This document shows positions 46,211-57,979 of a DNA stretch of 64,000 nucleotides, piece after piece. Location of the stretch: contig JARGSG010000218.1 in NCBI GenBank assembly GCA_030374805.1, forward strand, positions 248,001 through 312,000. The letters are read 5' to 3'. The translations under genes and the position numbers were made by a program. Within the stretch, counting starts at the first letter, position 1. Each line of letters begins with the position of its first letter. The notes beneath the pieces were generated by a model. That model did no database searches. It saw only the letters and a program-made list of their open reading frames with translations, and was not told the DNA's origin. The stretch comes from Gracilaria gracilis (taxonomy: Eukaryota > Rhodophyta > Florideophyceae > Gracilariales > Gracilariaceae).

Positions 46211-46741
46211 TGTCTTCGCCTCCTTGTTCTTCTTGTTGTTGTAATGATTCTCAAAGAGTTCTCTTCTCTTTTCAGGAGAAGTAATTGAACAGTCCTTGAG
46301 ACGTTAAGCACCACTGCATTTGTCGTTAAGACATGGATCGTTCCACTCTGACTCGTTCCGCTTTCCTGTACGTCGGGAAAAGTGAGATGAGTCACTACCA
46401 GCTGCGTTACTGGGTCTCGTCCCCTTTGCTCCGTCATCAGTCTTGCTGAAACAGTCGCGAAGAGAGCGAGATTTACGCGGATTGACGCGGGCACGAGCTG
46501 TTTTGGTGAGGGAAAGTTCAAGTGCAATGCTTGAGACTTCATCTCTGAACAGTTTGACGTTTGCCAGCTGTTCTTTTTTTTACCCGCGCCTCATCATTTT
46601 GATGCGTTCCTGTAGTACGTCGGGTTGGAACTTGGGAACCAGCCTGTCAAGGAACGTTTTGGCCATATCTGCATCCTTGAAAATATCTGATGCATTGTTT
46701 TGGTCCAACGCAGTAATTACAGATATAATGAAGTTAGAAAC

Positions 46742-47122
46742 TCACCCGGCTGGATCGTCCTTGTTTGATTTGTACGAAACTGCGCGCAACGTAGCGTCGA
46801 TGCGTTCAGAAAGATCTTTCGGAGACGAGCTTGAAGCCTTGTCAAACCAGGCTTGTACCTTTTCATTGGTTGCTTGCTCAAGGGTTACTGCTCCCTCTAT
46901 GTCGCCCATGACGCAAAGAGCGTGAAGCACATCTGGATCAAGGCAATCTTTGATAGAAGCCATCGAAAGCTTCGCGTCGTCTTCTCTATCCTTGTTTACA
47001 TCTTCCACTTTGGCGCGGTACGCTGCGTACGCGGTTTCAAATTTGATCAGCGCTGGCTGGTCCACGGAGTTCAATAGCGGAGGTTGAATGACAGCAACTA
47101 CACCATAGTTTGAGGTAGACAT
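46742..47122 (-). pseudogene. gag: G2 gag, N-terminal part
   Basis: Starts MSTSNYGVVAVIQPPLL 54 bases inside the LTR, followed by a charged helical capsid-like segment (FETAYAAYRAKVEDVNKDRE). Stops at 46742. The remaining capsid sequence to 46211 is spread over frames and is decayed. Confidence 0.75.
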
Positions 47123-47176
47123 TATCCTGCAAGGTAAGCGGTACACACAACACTATACCCTTCGGACAAAGCGCTT

Positions 47177-47610
47177 TGTTGTTCAGTGTAGGGTACCGCT
47201 TGAAGCAGCAGAGGGGATGAAGGAAGTTTTGCAAAGAAGACGGAGGGTACACTCACTTCGAGTTGTCCGCTCGTGTGTTTTGCCATCCGAAAACTCGGGA
47301 TGGCCTTTTATGCGCACTCTCGCCAAGTCAGTTGACCGCTGACTCGGCGAACCACTTTTGCTTGTGGAGATATCAACTGTTGCATACACTAGATATCTAC
47401 TGACCGTCTCTTGCAAACCAATACTGATTTGCCAACACCAACGTGATGAGTCCGAACATCAATACATTTCTGTACTGACTGGATTAGCATTGAACGCAGT
47501 GTATATGAAAACGACATATGCGACTGTACACGAGTAGTATTGATGCAGCTACCGCGCATATGCGCCCAAACTGCATCCACAACGCTCAGCAGTAGCTACT
47601 GTATTCAACA
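47177..47610 (-). repeat. 5' LTR of G2
   Basis: 434 bp. On the minus strand it starts TGTTGAATACAG and ends GAACAACA. No TGG-type primer site follows; instead a palindrome ACAAAGCGCTTTGT (47166-47179) spans the junction. Confidence 0.93.
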
Positions 47611-48198
47611 GTTCTCCATTGCGAAAAGAAAGACCAACTTCATATCTTAATGCGGCTCCTTTGAACCTGTGAGAAAACCATTTTGATGAAAAAGGCGTTG
47701 GCTTCTGTATACGACAGTCCGTTCCATCAATCGAAATCCTGCAACCCAGAAAAGGTGTATCCGCGAATCGGTGTACCAACTTGACCTAGAACAAACTTTT
47801 AGTACTCAAAACGCGTAGGTTGAAATTATGGGATAACTTACAATCTGTAGACCAAAGACTAGGTTGACCAAAATCCACACCCATTTCCTAAAAGTTTTTT
47901 CATCGGTGTGGCACACTGTACTATTAACATGCTCCGAGCAATAATGCCGCAGGAAAAATATAGCCCAAATTAAAGGCTTCGGTTTTGCTCCAGGAGGTAG
48001 AAGCGGCAACAGTTGATTCCAAACGAGTGAACATAGATGGTGACTGATACCAAACAAAGAAAGAAATCGAGTTTCTTGCGAAGAAACACGTCTACGTTTG
48101 GTATTTTTAAAACTTACGATGCTTGCAGCCAGGAGGGTTGCTGGGCGAGCTTTGCGAACCATTCTGAGTCGAATGCGAGATGAGTGATACGGCTCCAT
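47611..48198 (-). pseudogene. Harbinger transposase, N-terminal part with a 56-nt intron
   Basis: Exon 48198-47842 starts MEPYHSSRIR and includes SLFGISHHLCSLVWNQLLP and TFRKWVWILVNL, typical of Harbinger N-termini. An intron 47841-47786 (GTAAGT to CTAG, with TACTAA inside) removes 56 nt in phase 0. The second exon reads SIDGTDCRIQ, which carries the first catalytic Asp, then FKGAALRYEVGLSF. It is cut at 47611 by G2 and continues at 34219. Transposases of this superfamily recognise the terminal repeats and usually need a second element-coded protein. Confidence 0.88.
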
Positions 48199-49303
48199 CG
48201 ATGGCGACTATTCTCATAGAGCTCTTTAAGTACGCTGCAGAAGCTCGACATTGAGCTCTGAAGTTCTTCTCACGCAAACTGTATCCCATACCGTTTTGTG
48301 AAAGAACGGGACATGTATACAGGATATGTTTCGCTCTCGAATTTGAAAAGAATTTGGGTTCTCGAGAGATACAAGGTCTTATCTAAGGTGTGGAATTTGG
48401 CTCCATCCTTTTTCAGTCTCACACACTGACATCAAACTTACTAGACTTCCAAAGTGCCTCGTCATGACCTCTAATCCAACTTCATCCTGCTCTTTTTCTT
48501 TGAAATATAGTCTATGATATGTGTTCAGTTTGTAGTTTCTGAAGCCAGTTATAAAGTTGGTTTCAAGGATTGAACGGCGAGGAGGAACACTTTTCTTGCG
48601 TTTCACTGGACTGAACAACTTGCTCGTAGAATAGTTTTTATTTGGTTAGATTCAGAAAAGGTTGATTCAATATAGATATAAGGGAAAGAAGTCTTGGATA
48701 TTCGGTCATACGAGCATATATTTGCCATTATAAAATCCAATTCTCTCCTTACAGTTCCACGAATCTACGACACGTAGACGTTTATCAATCTCTCCGTGCT
48801 CTTATCTATAAATTGAAACATATAAGTATCTGTACAATTTCATATAACTTTAATGAAGACAAATAGTTCTAGTAACTATACTATTGTTAATCCCACTCTA
48901 TCTTTGTTGTATGATACTTATTCACATGATATTGGATATATGTACATGGCCTGCCGTGTAAGGGGAACATGTGCCATTCGTCAGCTAGAGGAAATGCGTT
49001 TTGGCGCGAAAGAGATAAATAATGCCTTGAACAGAAACGGACAGTTCAGGATTTCTCTCTCTGATCAACAACAATGTAATGAAAGTGGTAGAATCTGCTT
49101 GATACCGAAAACGCAATGGATATATGAAGAACGGCATTGGTCTTCACTGAATCTGTTGGGCAAACAGATCGAAAAACAGAGCCTTCTATGAAGGAGTTTG
49201 TCCTATATACGCATTTCGAAACGAATACTTAAACTGAATCACAACTACAACAACGTTGTCTCTTTTCCACTACTACTCAACAACATTCAGCTTTTCGTTC
49301 GAG
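48199..49303. other. divergent promoter region of the Harbinger genes
   Basis: AT-rich spacer between the transposase and the partner gene. It holds a TATAAAT near 48805 and an ORF at 48853-49191 (listed separately). A minus ORF at 48379-48618 could be an upstream exon but shows no domain. Confidence 0.4.
48853..49191 (+). CDS. small ORF in the Harbinger promoter region, unknown
   Basis: 112 residues from an ATG about 45 bases after a TATAAAT. No domain or known motif. The context allows it to be a third element gene or a chance ORF in AT-rich DNA. Confidence 0.25.
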   Translation: MKTNSSSNYTIVNPTLSLLYDTYSHDIGYMYMACRVRGTCAIRQLEEMRFGAKEINNALNRNGQFRISLSDQQQCNESGRICLIPKTQWIYEERHWSSLNLLGKQIEKQSLL

Positions 49304-50169
49304 ATGGCACCTAAAACTAAGCGCCCACGATTAACTAACAATTCAGAAGCAGTCACAAAGCTGCGAACAATGTTCACTACGGGCCAAATTTCGGGTGATG
49401 AACCGGCGGCAGACGTCTACCGCATGGATCCAGTATTCAGTGCGTACAGTTTGACTTCTTTTCGAAACCGATACTCGAGAATGAAATCGGAACTCAGGCA
49501 GCAGAAAGGTACGGATCTTCTTTTATTATCTACTTGGTTTATTTGTACTAATTCTATATAGATCACGTTTCTAATCCACTGAAGACAAAATGCACAGCCG
49601 GGTTTTCAGAGCCTCAGGCTTCGAACATAATCGAGGTTTCGGATTCGTCATCTGAAGAGGGTCAAGTTGTCGAGTGTGAAGAGAAACGTAATTTACAACT
49701 CAAAGAATATTATCCTTTGGTCTTAACTTCCGTGTGGGAAGATGTGGAAACGACGACAAAATATGTTAGTCTTGCAATCGCTCTTTTTGGTGGTGTGAAG
49801 GCGAATATGCTAAGCAGTAATATTATTGAAAACGGCCAAGTCTTTGAATTGAGCATCGAGTGGCCCAACCCAATGACAGATGTGAAACTTTTACATAAAA
49901 CTTGGATTACGCGTCAATTTGATCCTATGAAGGAATATCATCCAAAGATACTAGGATTTCAATGCTGCCTGAAGCGTTTGCGCAGGACTGCAGTCGAGAA
50001 GGTTATTTCTGGCTGCCGAATTCAACTTCCTTTTCAGGTAGAGACACGTATACCCACGCAGCAGGTTCTGGACTTTGTGGATGGAACAAGCACTTTCTAT
50101 ATTGACTTGAAAGCTCCGGATGATAAATATGCACGTCGAGGTCCTATTGCTTCAATACCAGTTAATTAG
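49304..50169 (+). CDS. Harbinger partner protein (putative DNA-binding), one intron
   Basis: Exon 1 49304-49508, intron 49509-49561 (GTACGG to ATATAG with a TACTAAT branch-like sequence), exon 2 49562-50169: 270 residues. An in-frame ATG at 49256 could add 16. The N-terminus is basic (MAPKTKRPRL). It is followed by a helical segment VYRMDPVFSAYSLTSFRNRYSRMKSEL of the type seen in small DNA-binding partner proteins. IIEVSDSSSEE fits a SUMO-interacting motif. The C-terminal half is beta-rich with no known fold. Position and divergent orientation match the second ORF of PIF/Harbinger elements, which guides the transposase to DNA. Confidence 0.65.
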
Positions 50170-51965
50170 TGAAGCATATGATCGGATTCACCCTGGTTGT
50201 AATCATTTAGTGTGTTGATGGAAACATTAGATATAAATAGCTCTACAATCAAAATAGGAGCACTGGAAGTTCTCAACATATATACGAACTATTGCTTTTT
50301 TATCTCCTACAGTTCCGTACTCTCTCTGTTGCAAGTTACATTATTACGAAATGCTCGCCTTTCCCGCTTTTCCCTGCCAACAAGTTACAAAACAAGGCAA
50401 ACAAGCATATATAATATGCTCATTTTTGGAAGCGTAGTGCTATGGGCCCAAAACCTCATTATGCTCCCCACTAACTGCCACATTTGGCACCCATATTTTG
50501 GTACTATGAACAGTTAAACTTGTGCACATTTTTGTCGATAAACTGTGCTTCTTCTGCAGTTAATAATACTATGAAAAGTGGAACCTGTGCATCCATTTGT
50601 CAATAATGGGATCTTTCTGGGCAGGTAGTAAAATATTTTCTCTTTGATCAATTGGAAACTCTGTTTGACTTTCGTAAAGTTCAGACACCATAATTTACCT
50701 GTTCTATTCTAGAGGTGAAGGACACTAACACTACTAAAGCTTTGCGATTTTGTTACGAGAAGCTTGCTTCTCTAAACGCTGATTTGCTGGATCATTACGT
50801 ATCATATTTGGATTTCGTTTTTGTCAAAGATTGATAGGTGCTGGTTGATTTGTATGAAAAGGAAGAAGAAGAACTGTACCCAGCAGAAAAAAAAGTGCAA
50901 ACCGATAGGTTAGTTTAGTGTTTTGAAAGCTCTACCTCTTTTCAGAATTAGATTGACAGATGCATAACGCTATAACTACAAAAAAGTTCATGTAATCTTT
51001 CTATTCTCAATTATGTATTAAGTTGAAATGCTGGAATTACCGTTTTTCGGAAGCTGGGAAATTCGAAACTCTAAATAGTGATTGACAATGCGACATTGAA
51101 TTGTTGATTGCGTTCATCCATTTTAACCAATGGAATTTTCAAAAATTGAGCAAGTAAATTCTTTCATCAAAGCTTGATGACAAAATTTACTTTCCCAATT
51201 TTCGAAGATCAGTGTGATGCGGCGCGTTCTCTTACAGACATTGCTGCCAATCGCTGAATCAAGACTTGATTACAGAATTTACATGCTCAATTTTCGAAAA
51301 TTACCGCAAATGTTGTAGTTTCGCATGTGCCAATGATATCAAGGCTTCAAGAATTGGGCTAATCGTAAGTAATGTTCGTAACGCTCTTTCAAAATCTGAT
51401 GAGGTTTCTAATTAGTTCTTAAGTTCTGAAATCGTATTAGAAATATGTTTAGTTAACATTTGTAATTGAGAGAAGTCTTTTGAAATATAAATAATACACA
51501 TTTTTTTGTTTTGGTGAGGGGCATATTTTTGAATACATATTTCAACGGTTTGAAGTCAAATAGTCAAGCGTTTTTGGCAGCAATCAGTCAATGTATTCAA
51601 AAACTTGTCACTTTTAATTATTTATGTTAATTTAAGCGTTCTTTACCGTCTTATACATGGTGTTGGTAGTTTAGGACAATAACTGGGTCTCTTCAGAACG
51701 ACATTGGCACTAAATCAAGAGCTACAACTTGGAATTAAAAAAAGGTTTTAAATTTGTTCTACAAATAAGCTATTATTGACGGTACCAAATAATTGGTAAG
51801 AAGGGTATAAAAACATTATAGAAGGTTGTGAGGAAGAAAAAAATTCTAGGAGTCATCATGATTGCAAATCCAGAATGGGGGAACTCTAGATAATTTTTTC
51901 CTTTGTAATTTTTTTTTTCGCAGTGAAAATGACCCAAACTAGAGTGAGCTGCCCAGAAAGGCAAG
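50170..51965. other. AT-rich right arm of the Harbinger element
   Basis: No complete gene. 50719-50834 reads as a possible exon: CTAG acceptor, then frame ending HYVSYLDFVFVKD and stop. Its last 60 bp recur at 33312-33374. 51128-51193 holds an imperfect inverted repeat of about 33-bp arms centred on AAGCTT, and part of the arm recurs near 51265-51300. Confidence 0.4.
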
Positions 51966-51976
51966 AAAATGCGCCG

Positions 51977-52153
51977 TAAGTGCGCTCCCTTTACCGTCGC
52001 CGGCGTGTTGCACACTCGTCGAAACGGTCGGGTATTTTCTTTGGTGCAAGCCATGAAATTGGGCGGCGCCGCTGTGCGCCGCTGTGAACGCCCACCATAA
52101 ACGGGGCGCACATTCAATGCGCTTTCTTTGCAAGCGGTCAACGAACTGTAACA
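51977..52153 (-). repeat. C3 3' LTR, truncated by the Harbinger end
   Basis: Aligns with 58289-58466 over its whole length; begins (minus strand) TGTTACAGTTCG. Preceded by GAGGGACGG, a weak purine tract. Confidence 0.75.
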
Positions 52154-52524
52154 CCGTCCCTCAAGGAAAAGCGCTACTCTTCCTACACCGCTTTGAACTC
52201 TCTTGTAGAGTTAACTTTATAACATCGCAGGAACAGGCCGAAAAGCAAGGCCCGTACTATTGCGCTCATCTCTTCCACATGAACGTCTATCAGATCGTCC
52301 AGGCGTGATGCACCTATTAATACAAAATACCTATAAGGACCTATACCTCGCCATCAAATATCCTACACTAGTCAACTTTCAAAACCTAAGCAAAATTCCA
52401 AAACCTAGAAAGAGGTAAAGAATTAATTCCTCTGTAGGAAAATGTAGAAGGCTTGCGAGATTCAACAGAAACCAAAACAACTAAGCCCAAACGAAGAACA
52501 GTACGCAGATCAAGACTAAAGCAA

Positions 52525-52875
52525 TCAAGGCAACCACCGCAAAGGAAAAGAAAACAAAAACAAGTACAAACAGATAAAAGTTAGTGTGGTTAGTGATCCC
52601 AATAATTCTTTTCGGAACGATTCAAGATGCATCAAACTGACCATTCTCTTCACATCACAAAGAGATGCACACTTCGTCAATATGTCAGCGATCTGCAGAC
52701 TTCTTAGGATAAGCCGCAGTTCGATAATCTTATCACGGTGAAGGTCTCGGACATGATGCATCCTCAAGTCAATGTGCTTATTGCTGCCCGAAGTCTGCGG
52801 ATTGGTGGTAAGTGATAAAGCAGCCGAGCTCTTCAGTAGAGGTTCTGTGGCTTCATACCAAATTCCTCGATGCAA
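52525..52875 (-). pseudogene. pol: C3 RNase H, C-terminal part
   Basis: Reads SSAALSLTTNPQ, then KHIDLRMHHVRDLH and LQIADILTKCAS, the standard end of copia RNase H. The remaining residues are hydrophobic and probably run into non-coding sequence. Confidence 0.8.
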
Positions 52876-53000
52876 GGCTGGTGACGTGCAAATTCCCAGA
52901 ACATCTTTCGTATCCAGGTTATGTCATTAGCACAGGTCAAAAGAGCTACATACTCTGCCTCGGCGGAGGAAAGGAAGATCACATTCTAAAGCTTCAATTT

Positions 53001-53666
53001 TCACATAATGGGTGCGTCGTTGACGATGATAACGTACACAGTTGTAGACTTTCGAGTCTCGATACATCCACCCCAATCGGCGTCAGCGTACGCACGAAGT
53101 AATGCCGGGGTGAGTGGAATGTTAGCCATATAGTGAAGTCCGTATTCCAAGGTTCCGGCCAAATATCTGAAAAGGCGATTTAGAAGTGAGTAATGGCGTT
53201 CGCAAGGAATATGGAGGTGCTTCGAGAGTGCTGACAGAGAGAAGAGATCCAGCCGCGTGGATACAGCTATGTAGGGAAGCCCACCAATACCAGCCCTGTA
53301 GCTTGCATGCTCATTTGCAGGGAGAGTGTGCTCCTCATCACTTGTTGGAAGGATGTTGGCCCCAGCCGGGAGGGGAGACTGGACTGTGTTGCATCTTTCC
53401 ATGCCCAACTTTTTCAGTAGTTGTACTGCGGATTCATACTGCCTGACCTTGATTCCTAACGGTGACCGTTGAATACTCCAGCCGATGAGTGACTTCCGTT
53501 CTCCGTACATTTTTACGTCGAATGTTGCGTCTAGCCGTTCCTTGAAGTATGTTAGGAGATCCACGCTGTTGGAGGCACAGGCGCAGTCGTCCACGATGTC
53601 GGCTACGATGACGAATTGGTCCTCTTCGCGGAACATGAAAACTCTCGAGTCGAGAACAGAGGTCAC
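53001..53666 (-). pseudogene. pol: C3 reverse transcriptase C-terminal part and RNase H
   Basis: Catalytic pair in VADIVDDCACAS, followed by FKERLDATFDVKMYGERKSL, LNRLFRYLAGTLEYGL and AYADADWGGCIETRKST. Frame broken on both sides. Confidence 0.85.
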
Positions 53667-53918
53667 GAATCCCCATGATAGTATGGTGTCCGAGAACAGC
53701 GAGCCTCATATTACACCGGCTTGTACTGCCCCGTAAAGAGAGTTGAGATGTTTGCAGGCATATCCAGGTTTGGGTTGAAGACCGGAGGAGTCTGTCGGTT
53801 GTTTCATGATAATTGGCACATCAAGTTTGCCGTAGAGATACGCGTTTGATATGTCGGCTCCTTCCAGTATTAGGTTCTCCCCCGCAGAGATATCGAGCAG
53901 AATTCGCGAAGCTTTGTT

Positions 53919-54476
53919 TCATGCGACAGGGGCGTAGGTGTTGAGCGGGTAGAAGTCAATGAAAGGCTTCTGCTTGTCACCCTGTGGACAGCAGCGTGCC
54001 TTCTTTAGGGACTTCTTCCCAACACCATTCAACATCTTCTCCTTGAAAATACCAGAGTAAGGAACCGGTTTCATACCGGCTTCCTGAGGAACGATTTCCC
54101 AGGTATTTCGTTTGATAAGTGCTTTCATCTCACGATCAATGGCTTCGAACCATCCCGGGTCCTTGCAGGCTTCCTTGAAAAAGTGAGTGACTGACGGATC
54201 ATCCAAAGTCTTTTTCGACACCCATACCCGTGCGAAGTACTGGGTAATAGTAGTCAAAGCCTTTACTAGATGTTCCTCCAAGTCCGGTAAGTCTTTGCCA
54301 AGTTGTGCAGTGGGTTCCGTGTCCTCTGTTCCCTGTTGCCTCGTGATTCCTTTTAGGCGGCTGGTGAGGTTTGGTCGAGCAGAGGAATTGATCGGCTTGA
54401 AATCAAAGTTTCGGCACGTCACGACAGAGTTCTTCTTCGGTACATATACTCGGAAAAGAGTGTTATCGCTCTGCAT
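53919..54476 (-). pseudogene. pol: C3 RT N-terminal part
   Basis: Reads WFEAIDREMKALIKRNTWEI, the first copia RT block, then ARCCPQGDKQK and YAPVA. The N-terminal half is the integrase-RT linker. Confidence 0.8.
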
Positions 54477-54992
54477 ACCGACGAAGTGAGACAGTACGGA
54501 TCGTGTAAGGAGCTTCTTGTTTGGAACGGTTTTGGGGCGGTAAACAAAGGCGTAGCCAGGTTGACAGAAGTTGGGAACATGAGAGAAATCTATCTTGACA
54601 GTTGGGTCTCTTTCAATATTGGGATCCGTCCTTTAATGCGTGAGGACGGCGTCCGGTTGCGAAGCCAGTTTGCGTGGTTCACGGCTTCAGCCCAGAACGA
54701 AATCGGGTGCTCTCTCGCGAAAAGAAGTATGCGAGTCCGAGGTAAATGTTTCTGGATCAGTCTCTCTGCTGCCCCGTTTGATTCGGAGGCGTAGGCCAGA
54801 TAAAAGTCCAGTTTGGTACCATTTCAGTAGCAGAAGTGGTCCAAGTCGTAGCTTTTATGCTCTCCTGCCCTGTTCAGCCGAAATTTTTTGAGTCGGTACG
54901 AGTGGTTCAACTCAAGTTCGGAGCGAAGCATGTACCATTCCAAAATGATTTAGAATGTTGCCGCCAGTATTGTCCGTCAGAAAGAAGACGTT

Positions 54993-55277
54993 CTAATTCG
55001 AAGTGTAGTCTTCAAGAATGACCATAGCGTAGATCGCGCCAGAGAGAGAAGGTGAGATCTTCCCCGACACGTCCATGTGTATAAGCTCTAGTGGAATGGA
55101 GGTGGGGACGGATCGTGGCCTGGCTATGAGCGGGTTGGGTTTCATTTCGCGGGTGAGGCACGGGAGCAGGTCAAGGACTCTAAGATAGACCGTTGGATGT
55201 AGGGAACGGAGTCCAAGGTCTTCCAAAGATCCCGGTACCTGCCTGGGTGAAGATGCCAGCACTTCCATGCCAGTCAA
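54993..55277 (-). pseudogene. pol: C3 integrase fragment
   Basis: PLELIHMDVSGKISPSLSGA and VILEDYTSN match the first catalytic block of copia integrase (Asp of MDVSG). The other catalytic blocks lie in decayed sequence toward 54480. Confidence 0.75.
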
Positions 55278-55368
55278 AAGCTAGCTCATGCTTGGTGTTT
55301 CCAGTATTTACCACCATGACCTGCTTGTCGGTGTCGCAGATGTCCATGATGAACAGACCCTGTATGAT

Positions 55369-55791
55369 CTATGTTTCCCATATGATTTCGGAGTTGCGTT
55401 TGGGATTCATTATGAAGCAGACATTGAATTGGCCCAAAGTTGAGGTGAACACAACCATGAAGTCCACGCTGAGGACACCGACTGATAATATGTTGGAATC
55501 CAGTGCAGGAGCGTGGTAAGCTTCTATGACCGTGCCTTCGTTCAATGGTATCCAGACATGACCCTTTCCAACAAGACGAGCGGTGCCTGAGGCAGCTTGC
55601 ACCAGTTCAATCTCAATGCACTCGTAGCGGATAAATGATTTGCGCGTGTCGAAAAAGTGAGGCGTAGCTCCGGAATCAATGTAGGCCGAGTCTACTTTCG
55701 TTTGTGAGAAAAGTGCTCTATTGCTCTTGAACTTAGCCATGCTGCAGTTGAAACCCGGCGAAGGAGGTGGCTCATCATGTCTTTGCACCAC
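55369..55791 (-). pseudogene. pol: C3 protease
   Basis: Active-site block YIDSGATPHFF at about residues 37-47, with GKGHVWIPLNEG and the SNILSVGVLS helix as in copia proteases. Confidence 0.85.
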
Positions 55792-55995
55792 AAAGGAGCG
55801 AGGGTTGGACGAATGATTACCATTTCCATCCGCACTTCGTGTAAAGCGTGAGTTCCAGTTGGATTGAAGACTTCTATCTTGGTTGAGGCGAGAGCTATGT
55901 TGGCGAATTGCACGACCATTGTTCCGATCGGATGATAGATGTCCGTATGAGGGGCGTCGGCTCTCATGATTGCACGACTCCTTTCGTTTCCGTTT

Positions 55996-56773
55996 TTAGC
56001 AGTTCCTGGCGTAGTGACCACGACGACCACAATAAAAGCAGCTATCATTGGAATGGTTCTTCGTGGCCGAGGACTTGTTCCTACGGTTACGGCGTTTTCG
56101 GTCATGTTTGTTTGCCATGTTGGGCTTTGGTTGAGTGGCAGAAGTGGGGGAGAGAGCGCAGTGTGAGGGGTTATTCGGCTTCTTCCGGCGAGCCACCTCT
56201 GCTTGCACTGCATTGACAAGGGAGTCGAAAACAACATCGGTTAGGTTGGACATCATTGCAAGGGGAGCGAAGAAGTTGGGGAGACTGCGAATGAGTTTAG
56301 ACACTTTGTCTTTCTCCGATAACTCTTCACCAAAGGTTACGAGTTCTCCAACCACTTCCAGAAACTTCGAGACGTCTTTGTTCCAGTCTTCATGATCCTT
56401 CTGCACCAAGTTTTCCAAGTGATGACGGATGTTCTGCACGGCTCGCGCGTTTGATGTAGTGTACACGCGCTGCAGTTCATATCCCAAAGATCCTTGGCCA
56501 TTTTGTCGTCATCTTCGACAAAGCTCCTTGCAAGAGCAAGCGGGAATCACCGAGACATAGGGTGACGGTGCTCTTCGCCCTCACGGATTTCTCGAACCAG
56601 GATCTCATTGCCCAGTTTGTCGGGCTGATGCCATCGGGGCGTGGGTCTAGTCCGAAAAGGAATGGGTCGTCTCGGCGGAGGTATGCCAAGGTACGACGGC
56701 GCCAGTGGATACAGTTGGCGGGGTCCTTAAGTTCCGGTAGCTTTCCCTGGATACCCTCTTGACTGCCCGACAT
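55996..56773 (-). pseudogene. gag: C3 gag in two frames
   Basis: 56773-56477 (starts MSGSQEGIQG, with NCIHWRRRTLAYL and NWAMRSWFEKSV) and 56487-55996 (NIRHHLENLV, LIRSLPNFFAPLAMM, zinc knuckle CFYCGRRGHYARNC). A frameshift in the 11-nt overlap separates them. Confidence 0.85.
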
Positions 56774-57979
56774 GTTGGGTCGTTAGGTATGAAGCAGAAG
56801 TCCACGAATTCGTGGTCAATCCCTGGGAGGAAATGGGGGCATATCGGTAATCGTCCGGGTGAACCGTTCACTCCAGGGAACACCGGGTCTTTTTGAGAAG
56901 ATCATTTCCCTGCTTAAGCGGGAAAATAGTCCGCTAAACGAGCCATATATTTCTGTTCTGTGAAGTGCTGAGGCCACGCAATTCAAGTCAAACTTGCGTG
57001 AGCATTACGTGCGTAATGACACTTTGGCTGACCAGTGTTACGTGATAGGATCCTCATAGATCAAGCAGTAGGAAAGAAGGGACCTCACGTAATTTGTATG
57101 CCCGTGGGCTTAGTGGGAACTTCAAATCGGGGCCACTGGCAGGACATGCTATCTCCAAACCCCTAAAGGTCAGACCTCTGGCTCCGGGTGACTCTCTCTC
57201 CCGGTGAGCTACCATTTTCTACGATCTGCCAAGTCCAACGTAAGATGGACGAGGTACTGTTGTCCCTACGGAACTTCCCGGATAGGCTACAAACGAGCGA
57301 TACGTTTTTCACCAGTTAACACCCTCTGGTTTCTTGCGGGACGCTAGCGCGGTGATCACTCCATGTCCATGTAGCTTCCTAACAGCAGGGCCTGATCGAC
57401 GACACACTCCGTCCTAACAAAGAAAGCAGAGCACCCCCAAGCAGAGCCTGCTATCCAGAGTGATGCTATAAGAAGGTACTGGGTACCAGTGCCCAGTAGA
57501 TTTACAGCCGGTCCTCTGGATCATTTCTGTCATTTCACTACAGGTTCCACGGTAGCGTAGGCAATGGAAGCCCTTAATCCAAGTGCAAGCTTCCCACCTA
57601 GAAGATCTATCCACACGCCACTCCCTGTCGGACGGTGGGACTTACAAAACGCGACCCCTGTTTAGAGGGGCGAGGCTTCTTTCAGTAGATCCACCATCCA
57701 AGGCACCGAAACCACAAGGTCCAAGTAAGAGGGGTAAAAACCAGAGAGGCAAGGGACCCAGTTGGGAGTAATTTGGGGTCTGGAACCGGAGCTCCGCCTG
57801 AATTACTAAAAGCAAAAGGCAGACGACGTGGCGTCGGGCGGAGGCCAAAGGGAAACCAAGCCGCAAAATCTCGGGTAGGAGTATAGCACGGAGAGTGGTA
57901 GCGCGGAGGCTGCAGGCGTGGCGCGGAGGCCAGAGTAGTAGACATGGAACGAAGGCTGGGGGAATTGCGCAGGGGCGGG
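56774..57979 (-). other. C3 leader region, nothing recognised
   Basis: A 1.2 kb stretch upstream of gag without a supported ORF. Open frames near 57640-58250 are Arg/Pro/Leu-rich translations of GC-rich repeats. Confidence 0.35.

Larger units (their letters stand above)
34220..47610 (-). mobile_element. chromodomain gypsy element G2, its 3' LTR split by copia C2
   Basis: The 5' LTR is 47177-47610 (434 bp). The 3' LTR is in two parts, 34220-34497 and 42324-42479, which also total 434 bp. Identity between LTRs is about 95.6% (19 differences by eye). LTRs begin TGTTG and end CAACA. Flanks are GTTTT (34215-34219) and GTTCT (47611-47615), a target duplication with one change. The internal region encodes a single-frame gag-pol with a frameshift and several stops, so the element is dead. 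Confidence 0.93.
33604..51976. mobile_element. PIF/Harbinger-type DNA transposon carrying nested G2 and C2
   Basis: Terminal inverted repeats CGGCGCATTTT (33604-33614) and AAAATGCGCCG (51966-51976) enclose a Harbinger-like transposase on the minus strand and a divergent partner gene on the plus strand, the two-gene layout of this superfamily. Removing G2 with its nested C2 leaves about 5 kb. TAA at 51977-51979 is a candidate 3-bp target duplication, but the left flank reads ACA, so the duplication is not confirmed. Confidence 0.75.

Noticed and set aside
48075-48117. 43-nt intron in the Harbinger transposase
   Set aside because: GTAAGT and CAAG borders fit, but the frame starting at 48198 is open through it and KRRRVSSQE before SLFGIS fits the family.
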